From NCBI RefSeq assembly GCF_001514115.1, contig NZ_KQ948454.1, positions 186,001-250,000 of the forward strand: DNA of 64,000 bases, written 5' to 3'. Made by a program: the position numbers and the translations under genes. The notes beneath the pieces are model-generated. The model searched no databases. It saw only the letters and a program-made list of their open reading frames with translations, and was not told the DNA's origin. The number at the start of each line of letters is the position of its first letter. The first letter of the stretch is position 1. The stretch is from Streptomyces olivochromogenes (GTDB lineage Bacteria > Actinomycetota > Actinomycetes > Streptomycetales > Streptomycetaceae). Of this stretch, positions 26,186 through 34,821 are shown piece by piece.

Positions 26186-26348
26186 GAAAAAGGGCCCGCT
26201 TCACGAGAAGCACTCAGTAGAAATACAGCTAAATCATGATATTCACATAGCATTTCCAGCCCCTTCCCTTGCACACTCGGCGGCCACAAAAGAAATAGCC
26301 AAGTCGACCGGGAGAAGGGGCACCTCGGACTACTTGGAGAGCGTGACG

Positions 26349-28340
26349 ATGGCCGGCCCCACCGTTTCGGTGATTATCGCTGCCTACAACGCGATGCCCT
26401 ATGTGACGCGTTCCATCACATCCGTGGCCGAACAGACCATCGGGCGGGATGCGTTGGAAATCATCGCGGTCAACGACGGTTCGACGGACGGAACGGCCAA
26501 GGAGCTCGAACGTCTCGCCGACGAGTTTCCGGGGCTCTTGCAGGTCGTTCACCAGGAGAACTCTGGTGGCCCCTCAGCGCCGCGCAACGCCGGGCTCGGC
26601 CTCGCTCGCGGGGAGTTCGTCTTCTTCCTCGATGCCGACGACTATCTGGGACCCGAGGCCCTGGAGCGCATGGTCACCATGGCCGAGAAGAACGGCACCG
26701 ACATTGTGCTCGGCAAGATGGTCGGCATCGGCGGACGCGGCCTGCCCATGTCGATGTTCCGAAGCAATCAGCCGAAGACTGATGTCTTCAACTCCCGTGT
26801 CTACTGGGCCCTCAACCCGCTGAAGCTGTTCCGACGCAGGCTGCTGGAGCGGCACGCACTGCGATTCCCGACCGGCATGCCCGTCGGTGAGGACCAGCCG
26901 TTCACCGCCCTGGCGTACCTGCACGCCTCGGGGATCTCCGTGATCGCCGACTACGACTGCCTGTTCTGCACCCTGCGGGAAGACGGCGGCAACATCACCG
27001 TGCGCACCAAGGGTTCGGAACCTCGCCTGCGGTTCCTCGCCGCCATGGTCGACCTCATCCTGGAGAACGTGCCACCCGGCCCCGGCCGCGACCACCTGGC
27101 GCACCGGCACCTCACCGTCGACGTGCCCCATGTGCTCGACAGTCATCTGGTACACGAACCCCGCACGCAGCAGTTGAAGTCCCTCGCCGAAATGGCGGAG
27201 ATCATCGCCCCGCTGTGGCACGAGGGGATGAACGACCGACTCTCGGCGATGGCCCGGGTTCGGCTGCATCTCGTACGGCACCGGATGCTGGACGAGGTAC
27301 TTGAATTGGTGGGGTTCGAGAAAGAACTGGCCGACAGCAAGGCGGCCACCCCCGTCCTCCTCGACGCCGGCCGCGCCTACGCCCGCTACCCCTTCCTCCG
27401 CGACCCCGCCCGCGCCGTCCCCGACGCCTGCTACGACGTCACCGACCAGCTCGGTGTCCGCCACCGCGTCAGCCGGGCCGAACTGCGGGGCACCGCGCTT
27501 CACCTGGCCGGACACGCCTATCTGCACCGTGTGGAGACGCAGGACGTCACCACTGGACTTGTCCTGCGCGAGCGCGACAGCGGCACGGAGTTCCGGCTGC
27601 CCGTCACGCACACCGCGACACCGGGTCTCGGCGCCGACGCGGACGAGGGCGCGTACGCGTACGACCTGGCCGGGTTCGAGGCGGTCGTCGACATCACCAC
27701 CGCCGCCGACGGCAAGCCCCTCGACGACGGGCTCTGGGACATCTCGCTCGCGGTCGGCGCCATGGGCGTGTCGCGCGAGGTCCGCATCGGCAGCAAGCGC
27801 GCCGACGATGTGTCCGGCAAGGCGAGCACACGGGTGGTCGACACGGGCGCGGGCGTGCGGGCAGTCACGCTGTACACGACCAACCCGCACGGCAACTTCA
27901 CGCTCGACCTCGGCGAGAAGAAGCACGGCGTGCGGTCGCACCTCCGGTTCGACGGTGTGCGCTGGGCCACCGGCGCGCCCACCGAGCTGGAGATCGCCGG
28001 GGGGTGCACCCTCGCCGAGTACCCGGAACACGCGCTCGCTGTAGTCCTGGACGACGGCCACCGTGGGAGCGCTTCCTTCACCGCCGTCCGCGGTGACGGC
28101 ACCTTCGTCGTGCGGGTGAACGTCACCGAACTCACCGCCGGCGAGTGGACCGGCGAACTACGCCTCGGCGACTGGTCGTTGCCTCTCCCGGTGCTCCCGA
28201 AGAAGCTGGCCCCCGCCAAGTGGCGCCGACGGGGACTGCCCTGGTACGCCAAGCCGGTCCCCGGCGCCGGGAATCGCTTCGCCCTGCAGGTCTCGAGGAC
28301 GAACCTGGTCAAGGCGGTCGCCGGCAAGCTGAAGGCGTGA
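26349..28340 (+). CDS. GT2 family glycosyltransferase, copy 2
   Basis: A 663-residue tandem paralogue of the preceding gene, alike along its whole length, with NDGSTDGT, DADD and GEDQPF motifs. The first 53 bases after the third codon are identical to copy 1 including wobble positions, and the GTG ACG ATG GCC start context is the same. Differences cluster in the helical middle (residues ~290-400), where specificity may have diverged. GAGAG lies just before the start. The 163-bp gap between the copies is AT-rich. Both probably extend the same surface polymer. The acceptor is unknown. Confidence 0.9.
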   Translation: MAGPTVSVIIAAYNAMPYVTRSITSVAEQTIGRDALEIIAVNDGSTDGTAKELERLADEFPGLLQVVHQENSGGPSAPRNAGLGLARGEFVFFLDADDYLGPEALERMVTMAEKNGTDIVLGKMVGIGGRGLPMSMFRSNQPKTDVFNSRVYWALNPLKLFRRRLLERHALRFPTGMPVGEDQPFTALAYLHASGISVIADYDCLFCTLREDGGNITVRTKGSEPRLRFLAAMVDLILENVPPGPGRDHLAHRHLTVDVPHVLDSHLVHEPRTQQLKSLAEMAEIIAPLWHEGMNDRLSAMARVRLHLVRHRMLDEVLELVGFEKELADSKAATPVLLDAGRAYARYPFLRDPARAVPDACYDVTDQLGVRHRVSRAELRGTALHLAGHAYLHRVETQDVTTGLVLRERDSGTEFRLPVTHTATPGLGADADEGAYAYDLAGFEAVVDITTAADGKPLDDGLWDISLAVGAMGVSREVRIGSKRADDVSGKASTRVVDTGAGVRAVTLYTTNPHGNFTLDLGEKKHGVRSHLRFDGVRWATGAPTELEIAGGCTLAEYPEHALAVVLDDGHRGSASFTAVRGDGTFVVRVNVTELTAGEWTGELRLGDWSLPLPVLPKKLAPAKWRRRGLPWYAKPVPGAGNRFALQVSRTNLVKAVAGKLKA

Positions 28341-28371
28341 CCGTCACCGCCTCGGGTGGCGCTTTACCAAC

Positions 28372-28401
28372 TTGACGTTCACTTGACCTTTACCACATAG
28401 T
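28372..28401 (+). promoter_or_regulatory. Promoter of the lipoprotein gene
   Basis: TTGACG (28372-28377) and CATAGT (28396-28401) are separated by 18 bp, a vegetative-type promoter. It lies about 85 bases before the lipoprotein start, in an A+T-richer stretch. Confidence 0.6.
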
Positions 28402-28486
28402 CCTTTCACCTCATGTACACGGCAGGTACCCGGCTGCGCCTCCAGGCGCGGCCGGTTCCGTCCGCACACCGAAGGACTTCCCCAGA

Positions 28487-29323
28487 ATGAAGAGATCCGC
28501 GCTGTCGCGCCCCGGCGTCGCAATGGTCGCGTCGGCGCTCTCGCTCGCCCTGGCCACAGGCTGTTCCGACTCCGGTTCGGATTCCGGCTCCGGTGACAAG
28601 GCGACGGGCGGCAAGGGGGCGACGGCCACGGTCAAGGCCCTGAGCGACGCCGAGTTGAAGAAGCTGATCGTCGGCAAGGGCGACCTCGACGGGTACCGCT
28701 TCGCGGCGGCCGACAAGTCCGAGCGGTTCGCCTCCTCCAAGGAGGAGATCACCGTCGTCGACGAGAAGTGCGCGCCGCTCGCCTATGTCCTCACCGGCTT
28801 CGCGCCGGGCGACTCGACCGCGTACGTCAACACGATGGCCACGCCGGTGGAGGCCAAGCCCAGCGCGTCCTCCACCAAGAGCATGGAGGACATGACGGAC
28901 AAGGAGCTCGACGACGCGCTCAACTCGATCACCGACACCCTGGGCGGGACGGTCACCATCGTCTCGCTCTCCTCGTACGAGGGCGACGGCGCCCAGAAGG
29001 CCATGTCCTCGGTCTCCGACGCGGTCAAGGGCTGCACGGGCGGGTTCACGGCCACGGCGAAGGGCGCGAAGGACGACGCCCAGAAGTTCACCAAGGTCGA
29101 GGCCGAGAAGGCCTCGGGCAGCGGCGACGAGTCGGTCGCCTTCGCCGTGACCGGCGACGCGGACGGCGACAAGATCGTCGTGCACGGCGAGGCGGTGCGT
29201 CACGGCAGCACGGTGGCCACGTACTACTCGATGAACCTGGCCGTGTTCCTCGCCGAAGGGAAGCCCAAGGAGTACGGCATCCCCGCCGAGCTCATCAAGG
29301 CCCAGGCCGGCAAGCTCGCCTGA
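28487..29323 (+). CDS. Secreted lipoprotein of unknown function
   Basis: A 278-residue lipoprotein. A basic start (MKRSALSRPG) leads to a hydrophobic stretch and the lipobox LATGC, with Cys26 as the lipidated residue. A Ser/Asp/Gly-rich tether follows, then a globular domain of about 220 residues (LKKLIVGKGDLDGYRFAAAD) like those on the outside of several Streptomyces kinases and lipoproteins. No enzyme motif is visible. It converges with the first kinase gene at a distance of 15 bp. A link to the kinases as a ligand or sensor is possible but only inferred. Confidence 0.87.
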   Translation: MKRSALSRPGVAMVASALSLALATGCSDSGSDSGSGDKATGGKGATATVKALSDAELKKLIVGKGDLDGYRFAAADKSERFASSKEEITVVDEKCAPLAYVLTGFAPGDSTAYVNTMATPVEAKPSASSTKSMEDMTDKELDDALNSITDTLGGTVTIVSLSSYEGDGAQKAMSSVSDAVKGCTGGFTATAKGAKDDAQKFTKVEAEKASGSGDESVAFAVTGDADGDKIVVHGEAVRHGSTVATYYSMNLAVFLAEGKPKEYGIPAELIKAQAGKLA

Positions 29324-29338
29324 CCCCTCGTCACCCCT

Positions 29339-31000
29339 CTACAGCTGGTCGATGTCCAGGTTCGCGATCGCCGTCCTGGCGACTTCGCGGCCGCGTGCCG
29401 TGAAGTCGCCCTTGCCCGGATAGCTGATCGTGAACTTGTACATGTCGCCCTTGGACGTCTTGTAGTAGAAGATCTTCACCTCGCGCGGGCGCGGGTTCTG
29501 GCTGTCGGTGGTCGTGTAGACGACGGTGTTCTCGGCGGACTGCCTGCCGTGGTACTTCGTCTCCTCCGGGTCCGTCCGCGGGGCCTCGGGCATGCTCAGC
29601 TCGTACGCGCCGCTGCCCTTGAAGTCGTCGTTGTCGGCGTACATCTCGGCGGCCGAGGAGTCCTTGATCCGATGGCTCGTGTCCTCGGACTTCTTGATCA
29701 GGGTCAGGCCGATCCAGATGCTGCCGCTCCAGTCGGTGTACGTGACCCAGTGCCCCTTGTCCGACGTCCGGTCCGGCGTCGATCTCTGGTAGCCCGCGGG
29801 TGCCGCCAGCGTCGCGGCGACGTCCGTGTCGTGGTGCTTCTTCCAGCCGTCGGGCAGCGGCCCCGCGAACGGGTTCGCGAACACCAGGTACGCCGCCACG
29901 GCAGCCGCGACGACCACCGCGCCGAGGCCGATGAGCAGGGGCGTGCGGCGTACGCGCAGGCCCTTGCCGCCCGGACCCGCGATCTGCACCACCTGCGTCG
30001 GCTCCGGGGCGGGTGGCTCGGCGGCCTCCTCCAGCATCCGTCGGACCCGGTCCGCGCCGGGGCGGCGGGAGGGGTCCTTGTCCAGGAGCCCGTTGATGGC
30101 CTCCGCCAGCGGACCCCGCGCCGAAGCGGGCGGCGCCGGGGTGGAGTTGAGGACCGACTGGAGCGTCGCGGGCGTGTTGCTGCGGCGGAAGGGCGACACG
30201 CCCTCCGTGGCCGCGTACAGGACGACACCGAGCGACCAGAGGTCGGAGGCCGGGCCCGGACGCTGGCCGAGCACCCGTTCCGGCGCGATGTACTCGGGCG
30301 ATCCGACGAAGCCGCCCGTGGCCGTCAGATTCGTCTCGCCCTCGATCTGCGCGATGCCGAAGTCGGTGAGGACGACCCGGCCGTGCGGGCCCAGCAACAC
30401 GTTGTCGGGCTTGACGTCCCGGTGCAGGATGCCCGCCGCGTGCGCCGCCTCCAGCGCGCCGAGCACCTCAAGACCGATACGCGCCGCCTCACGCACCCCG
30501 AGCGTGCCCTCCTGGAGGGCGGCGCCCAGCGAACGGCCCCGGACCAGCTCCATGACGATCCAGGGCTGTCCGTCCACGACCGCGACGTCGTGGACGTTCA
30601 CCACCGCCGGGTGGTCGAGCCGGGCCGCGGCGCGCGCCTCGCGGCGCATCCGCTCGAAGACATTGGCGCGTTCACGCTCGGGAAGGTGGTCCGGGACGCG
30701 GGGCTCCTTGACAGCGACCTCACGGCCCACCGTCTCGTCCTCGGCCCGCCAGACCGTCCCCATCCCACCGTGCCCGAGCTTGCCGAGCAGCCGGTAGCGG
30801 CCCGCGATGAGCCGCCCGGTGCCGGGGTCGGGATCGAGTTCGGTCGCGGGGTTGGGCATGGGGTTGGCCGCGGGGTTGGGCGCAGGCACCGGACCGGGCG
30901 CGGACTCGGCCGTCGGCTCCGGGGCGACCCGGGTCGGCGGTTGCAGAACGAAACTCGTCGGCTCGTCGGCCCCGTAAGGGACTCCCCCGTTGTTCCTCAT
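29339..31000 (-). CDS. Membrane Ser/Thr protein kinase
   Basis: A 553-residue eukaryotic-type kinase. A Pro/Ala-rich N-terminus of about 60 residues precedes the kinase domain (about 65-330). The glycine loop GHGGMG, AVKE Lys, catalytic HRDVKPDNVLL, DFG and the APE-like IAPER are all intact. A transmembrane helix near 350-372 (LLIGLGAVVVAAAVAAYLVF) leads to an external domain of about 180 residues that starts PDGWKKHHD. The other kinases of the cluster share related external domains. The start is the ATG in MRNNGGVPYG. Confidence 0.92.
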   Translation of the reverse strand: MRNNGGVPYGADEPTSFVLQPPTRVAPEPTAESAPGPVPAPNPAANPMPNPATELDPDPGTGRLIAGRYRLLGKLGHGGMGTVWRAEDETVGREVAVKEPRVPDHLPERERANVFERMRREARAAARLDHPAVVNVHDVAVVDGQPWIVMELVRGRSLGAALQEGTLGVREAARIGLEVLGALEAAHAAGILHRDVKPDNVLLGPHGRVVLTDFGIAQIEGETNLTATGGFVGSPEYIAPERVLGQRPGPASDLWSLGVVLYAATEGVSPFRRSNTPATLQSVLNSTPAPPASARGPLAEAINGLLDKDPSRRPGADRVRRMLEEAAEPPAPEPTQVVQIAGPGGKGLRVRRTPLLIGLGAVVVAAAVAAYLVFANPFAGPLPDGWKKHHDTDVAATLAAPAGYQRSTPDRTSDKGHWVTYTDWSGSIWIGLTLIKKSEDTSHRIKDSSAAEMYADNDDFKGSGAYELSMPEAPRTDPEETKYHGRQSAENTVVYTTTDSQNPRPREVKIFYYKTSKGDMYKFTISYPGKGDFTARGREVARTAIANLDIDQL

Positions 31001-31103
31001 GGGTCCATCCCTATCGCGGCACGCTCTCCGGCATCCAGACCCGTCGCGCACCGGTCACAGACCCGTGACGCGGGCCGTCCCTTATCTCCCGTTTATCTCC
31101 CGC

Positions 31104-32783
31104 CTACGGGGCCACGAAGGTGTCCAACGCCACGTCGAAGTACTCCTTCGCCTGCGTCACCTTCCCGACCGGCGCCGACACCCACACGTCGTACATCCGG
31201 CCGCCTTCCTCCCAGCAGAGGTCGTACGTGTGCCGCGCGCCCTCCGCCTTGGTGAAGCCGTTCCAGGTGAACTCCCAGAGCGCGGCGGGCTGTCCGTCGT
31301 GCGTGGTCGGGGTGACGGTGCCGTCGTGGTAGCCCGGGTTCGTGGACGGCCCGTCGGCGTCGGCGCGCCGCATCACCGCGAGCGGGCCGCCCGCCTCGGG
31401 ATCGGTCGCCTTGATGCCGAGGCGGAAGGTCTGGCCCGGCGACACGTAGAAGATCCGCTCGCCCTCCGGATCGCGGGTGAAGCCGTCCGGCACGGCGAGC
31501 GAGAACCCGTCCGGGTCATGGACCGTCCGGTAGCCCGAGGGCGCCGGGCCGGAGGCGGCGGTCGGCTTCTGCTGCCGGGTGACGGTGACCGTGGGGGCAG
31601 CGCTAGGTGAGGCCGAGGACCCCGGCGCTGCGGGCGCGCTCGGGGAGTGCGACGCGCTCACGGACGTGCCCGGCGCCGAACTGGCGGACGGCGTCGACGT
31701 ACCGCCCCCGCCGCCGCCCCCACCGTGGTTCACCAGCAGCACCGCCGACACGCCCGCCCCGGCCGCGGCGGCGACCAGCGCCGCGACGACGAGCATGGTC
31801 CGCGCCGACCGCTTCGGGGCACGGTCGGGGGCGACGGCAGGCGGAGGAACCGGAGGAGGGGAGCGGTGCGCGGTCTGCTGGACGGGTGACTTCCGCTTCG
31901 GTACGTCCCGTTGCGTGGGCGTGTAGCCGGCCGACGCGGCCCGCGGCGTACGGCCCGTCTCCAGGAACGCCCTGAGCAGCCGCTCCGCCTCCACCGCGTC
32001 GAGCCGCCGCTCCGGATCGCGCTCCAGCAGCCCCCGTACGACGGGCAGCAGGGGCGCGGCCTGCGCGGGCGGGCGGATCTCGTCCATGACGACGGCGTGC
32101 AGGATGCCGCCCAACGAGTCTCGCCGGAAGGGCGATTCACCGCTCAGTACCGTGCAGAGCAGCGCCCCGAGCGACCACAGATCGGACTCGGGGCCGGTCC
32201 TGACCCCGGACATCCGCTCGGGCGCGGTGTACTCGGGCGAGCCGACGAACGACCCGCTCTCGGTGAGCGTCGTGGCACCCGCGACCTGGGCGATGCCGAA
32301 GTCGGTCAGCACGACACGGTCGGTACCCGCCTCCATGAGGACGTTGGCGGGCTTGAGGTCACGGTGCAGGACACCCGCCTCGTGCGCGCGGCGCAGCGCG
32401 CCGAGGAGGGCGAGGCCGATCCGGGCGGCCTCTCGCGCGTCGACGGGGCCGTCGGCGGAGATCCGCTCGGCGAGCGAGCCGCCGTCGATCAACTCCATCA
32501 CGATGTACGGCCGTTCGGCCTCCTCGACGACGTCGTGCACGACGATGATGTGCGGGTGGTGCAGCTGGGCGACCGCGCTGGCCTCGCGCAGGGTGCGGTC
32601 GCGCTGCGTCCGGGCCTCGTCGTCGGAGAGCGAGTCGTCGAGGGCGAGTTCCTTCACCGCGACCTGCCGGCCGAGCAGTTGGTCGGTGGCGCGCCAGACG
32701 ACGCCCATGCCGCCCCGCCCGATCCTGGCCTCCAGCCGGTAACGGCCGGCGATCACACGGACGTTCTCCCCCTCGGTCCCCAT
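31104..32783 (-). CDS. Membrane Ser/Thr protein kinase
   Basis: A 559-residue kinase opening MGTEGENVRVIAGRYRLEAR. The domain (about 10-270) has intact GRGGMG, AVKE, HRDLKPANVLM, TDFGIAQV and TAPER motifs. A Ser/Pro linker, one transmembrane helix (TMLVVAALVAAAAGAGVSAVLLV) and a Thr/Ser/Gly stalk lead to an external domain of about 150 residues (PSGYRTVHDPDGFSLAVPDG). It lies 103 bp from the next kinase on the same strand. The start is uncertain: an ATG 12 bases upstream is also in frame and neither has a good binding site. Confidence 0.92.
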   Translation of the reverse strand: MGTEGENVRVIAGRYRLEARIGRGGMGVVWRATDQLLGRQVAVKELALDDSLSDDEARTQRDRTLREASAVAQLHHPHIIVVHDVVEEAERPYIVMELIDGGSLAERISADGPVDAREAARIGLALLGALRRAHEAGVLHRDLKPANVLMEAGTDRVVLTDFGIAQVAGATTLTESGSFVGSPEYTAPERMSGVRTGPESDLWSLGALLCTVLSGESPFRRDSLGGILHAVVMDEIRPPAQAAPLLPVVRGLLERDPERRLDAVEAERLLRAFLETGRTPRAASAGYTPTQRDVPKRKSPVQQTAHRSPPPVPPPAVAPDRAPKRSARTMLVVAALVAAAAGAGVSAVLLVNHGGGGGGGGTSTPSASSAPGTSVSASHSPSAPAAPGSSASPSAAPTVTVTRQQKPTAASGPAPSGYRTVHDPDGFSLAVPDGFTRDPEGERIFYVSPGQTFRLGIKATDPEAGGPLAVMRRADADGPSTNPGYHDGTVTPTTHDGQPAALWEFTWNGFTKAEGARHTYDLCWEEGGRMYDVWVSAPVGKVTQAKEYFDVALDTFVAP

Positions 32784-32893
32784 ACGCCCCATCATGCCGC
32801 ACCGGACGGACGCGCTCCGGGCTCCGGCCCGCGCGATGGCTGTTATCCGGCCTCGTCAGACCGGTTGCGGCCAGTTCGTGTCCGTCCGGCCCG

Positions 32894-34666
32894 TCAGGTC
32901 TTGGGGAGCCAGCTGCGGAGAATCACGTCGAACTGCTGTCGCGCCGTGTCCCAGTCCGCCGCGGGCGAGGACATGTAGATCGCGTACTCGACACCCTCAC
33001 GGCTGAGGTACGTCTGCTCGATCGCCCGCCGCTCGCCCGGGAACGGCGTCTGCTTCGGCAGCGCGGTCCAGGTGAAGTCCCACAGGGAGCCCGGGCAGTC
33101 GCGGAACGTGTTGGACTGCAGTTGCACCCGGTTGTAGTCGGCCAGCTTGGTCAACTGCTCTTCCAGGTCCAGCTGGTGTGCGTACGGGGTGGGGAAGTCC
33201 GGCGAGTCGTCGATGGCGATGCGGACGAAGTGCTTGCCGCCGTCGGGCGTGTAGTCGACCTGGTTGCCGTTGGCCTGCCGCTGCCAGGTCTTGTCGGGCA
33301 GGGAGATGGTGAAGCCCTCGACGTCGTCCCGCTGCACCCAGGTGTCGGGCACGGCGCCGGACGGCTTCTGGGTGCCCGAAGTCGCGGTCGGGGTGCTCCC
33401 GGGCTTGGTGGTACCGGAATTCGCGGTGCCGGGCGAGGCACTGTTGTGGGTGTCGTCGGTCCGTGCGCCGTTCACATAGTGCATGGCCACGGCGCCGCCA
33501 CCGCCGATCAGGGCGGCGAGTACGACGACGAGGGCGATCGTACGACCGCGGCGCCGTCTCCCGGACGCGCCCCCGGAGCCGGTGCCGTCGACCAGGGGCC
33601 CGGACACCAGTGCATGAAGTGTCGGCGTCGCCCCGTGCGCGCCCGATCCGTGCGCCACCGACCCGTGCGACGCCGTCTCGTGAGCCCCCGGTCCGTGGGG
33701 CGCGACGCCCCGCGATCCCGTCCCCTGCGATCCCGTCCCATGGGGCGCCGTCCCGTAGGGCGCCACCCGCTGCGCGCCCATCCCCATGGTGCCCGTGTCC
33801 ACGTGCTGCTGCGTCGGCACATACGCCTGCGCCGCACTCGGCCGGCGTCCCTCCGCGGCCTCGGCGAGCATCTGCTCGGCCTCCTCCGCACCGGGCCGCA
33901 CGGCCGGGTCCTTGTGCAGCAGCGCGGTGATGACGGGCCCGAGCGGACCGGCGTGCTGCGGCGGCGCGGGCTCCTCGTCGACCACGGCCTGCATGGTGGT
34001 CAGCGGCGAGGTCCGCCGGAACGGCGACCGTCCCTCCACCGCCGTGTACAGCGTCGCGCCGAGCGCCCACAGGTCGGCGGACGGGCCGGGGTCGTGCCCG
34101 CGCACCCGCTCGGGCGCCAGGTAGTCGACCGAGCCGACGATCTCGCCGGTACGCGTGATGGTCGTGTCACCCTCGACCTGCGCGATCCCGAAGTCGGTGA
34201 GCAGCACCCGCCGGTCGGAGGCCAGCAGGACGTTCCCTGGCTTCACGTCACGGTGCAGCACGCCGGCGGAGTGCGCGGCGCGCAAGGCGCGCAGCACCCA
34301 CAACCCGATCCGCGCCGCCTCGGTCGGTTCGACACGCCCCTGCTCCTTGACCTCGTCGGCCAGTGAGTTGCCCTCGACCAGCTCCATGACGATCCAGGGC
34401 CGGTTGTCGTGATCCAGGACGTCGTGCACGGTGACGACGGCCGAGTGGTTGATCCGGGCGGCGGCCCGCGCCTCGGCGTGGGTACGCGCCAACAGCACGG
34501 CCCGGTCGCTCTCCGTCACGTACAGCGCGGCCGTCAGCTCCTTGACCGCGACGGCACGGTGCAGCACCTCGTCGTGTGCACGCCACACGCGGCCCATGCC
34601 ACCGCTGCCGATGGATTCGACAAGTCGGTAGCGGCCCGCGAGGAGCAGGCCCTGCATCTGATTCAC
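32894..34666 (-). CDS. Membrane Ser/Thr protein kinase
   Basis: A 590-residue kinase. The catalytic domain (about 8-275) keeps GSGGMG, AVKEL, HRDVKPGNVLL, DFGIAQ and LAPER. A degenerate His/Gly-rich linker follows (APYGTAPHGTGSQGTGSRG and similar units). Then come one transmembrane helix (TIALVVVLAALIGGGGAVAMHYV) and an external domain (DTWVQRDDVEGFTISLPD) ending WLPKT. The GTG at 34666 has GGGG four bases upstream; the ATG at 34657 (MQGLLLAGRY) is the alternative. A hairpin at 34761-34782 separates it from the pseudokinase gene. Confidence 0.92.
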   Translation of the reverse strand: MNQMQGLLLAGRYRLVESIGSGGMGRVWRAHDEVLHRAVAVKELTAALYVTESDRAVLLARTHAEARAAARINHSAVVTVHDVLDHDNRPWIVMELVEGNSLADEVKEQGRVEPTEAARIGLWVLRALRAAHSAGVLHRDVKPGNVLLASDRRVLLTDFGIAQVEGDTTITRTGEIVGSVDYLAPERVRGHDPGPSADLWALGATLYTAVEGRSPFRRTSPLTTMQAVVDEEPAPPQHAGPLGPVITALLHKDPAVRPGAEEAEQMLAEAAEGRRPSAAQAYVPTQQHVDTGTMGMGAQRVAPYGTAPHGTGSQGTGSRGVAPHGPGAHETASHGSVAHGSGAHGATPTLHALVSGPLVDGTGSGGASGRRRRGRTIALVVVLAALIGGGGAVAMHYVNGARTDDTHNSASPGTANSGTTKPGSTPTATSGTQKPSGAVPDTWVQRDDVEGFTISLPDKTWQRQANGNQVDYTPDGGKHFVRIAIDDSPDFPTPYAHQLDLEEQLTKLADYNRVQLQSNTFRDCPGSLWDFTWTALPKQTPFPGERRAIEQTYLSREGVEYAIYMSSPAADWDTARQQFDVILRSWLPKT

Positions 34667-34760
34667 GTTTCCCCGCAATGGTATTGACAGGGTCAGACTA
34701 AAGAGCGGTCCCCGCGCAGGGAACCGGCGGGGTCGTACGGAGACCGCACTGTGACGGTTC

Positions 34761-34782
34761 TCCCTTCCGTGTACGGAAGGGA
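34761..34782 (-). terminator. Hairpin between the pseudokinase and kinase genes
   Basis: TCCCTTCCG (34761-34769) pairs with CGGAAGGGA (34774-34782) over TGTA. GGT/ACC extends it across a two-base bulge. It lies about 40 bases after the pseudokinase stop on the minus strand. Confidence 0.6.
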
Positions 34783-34821
34783 ACCATTCGGCGTTCAGCG
34801 ATTCATGACTACGGGAATTGC

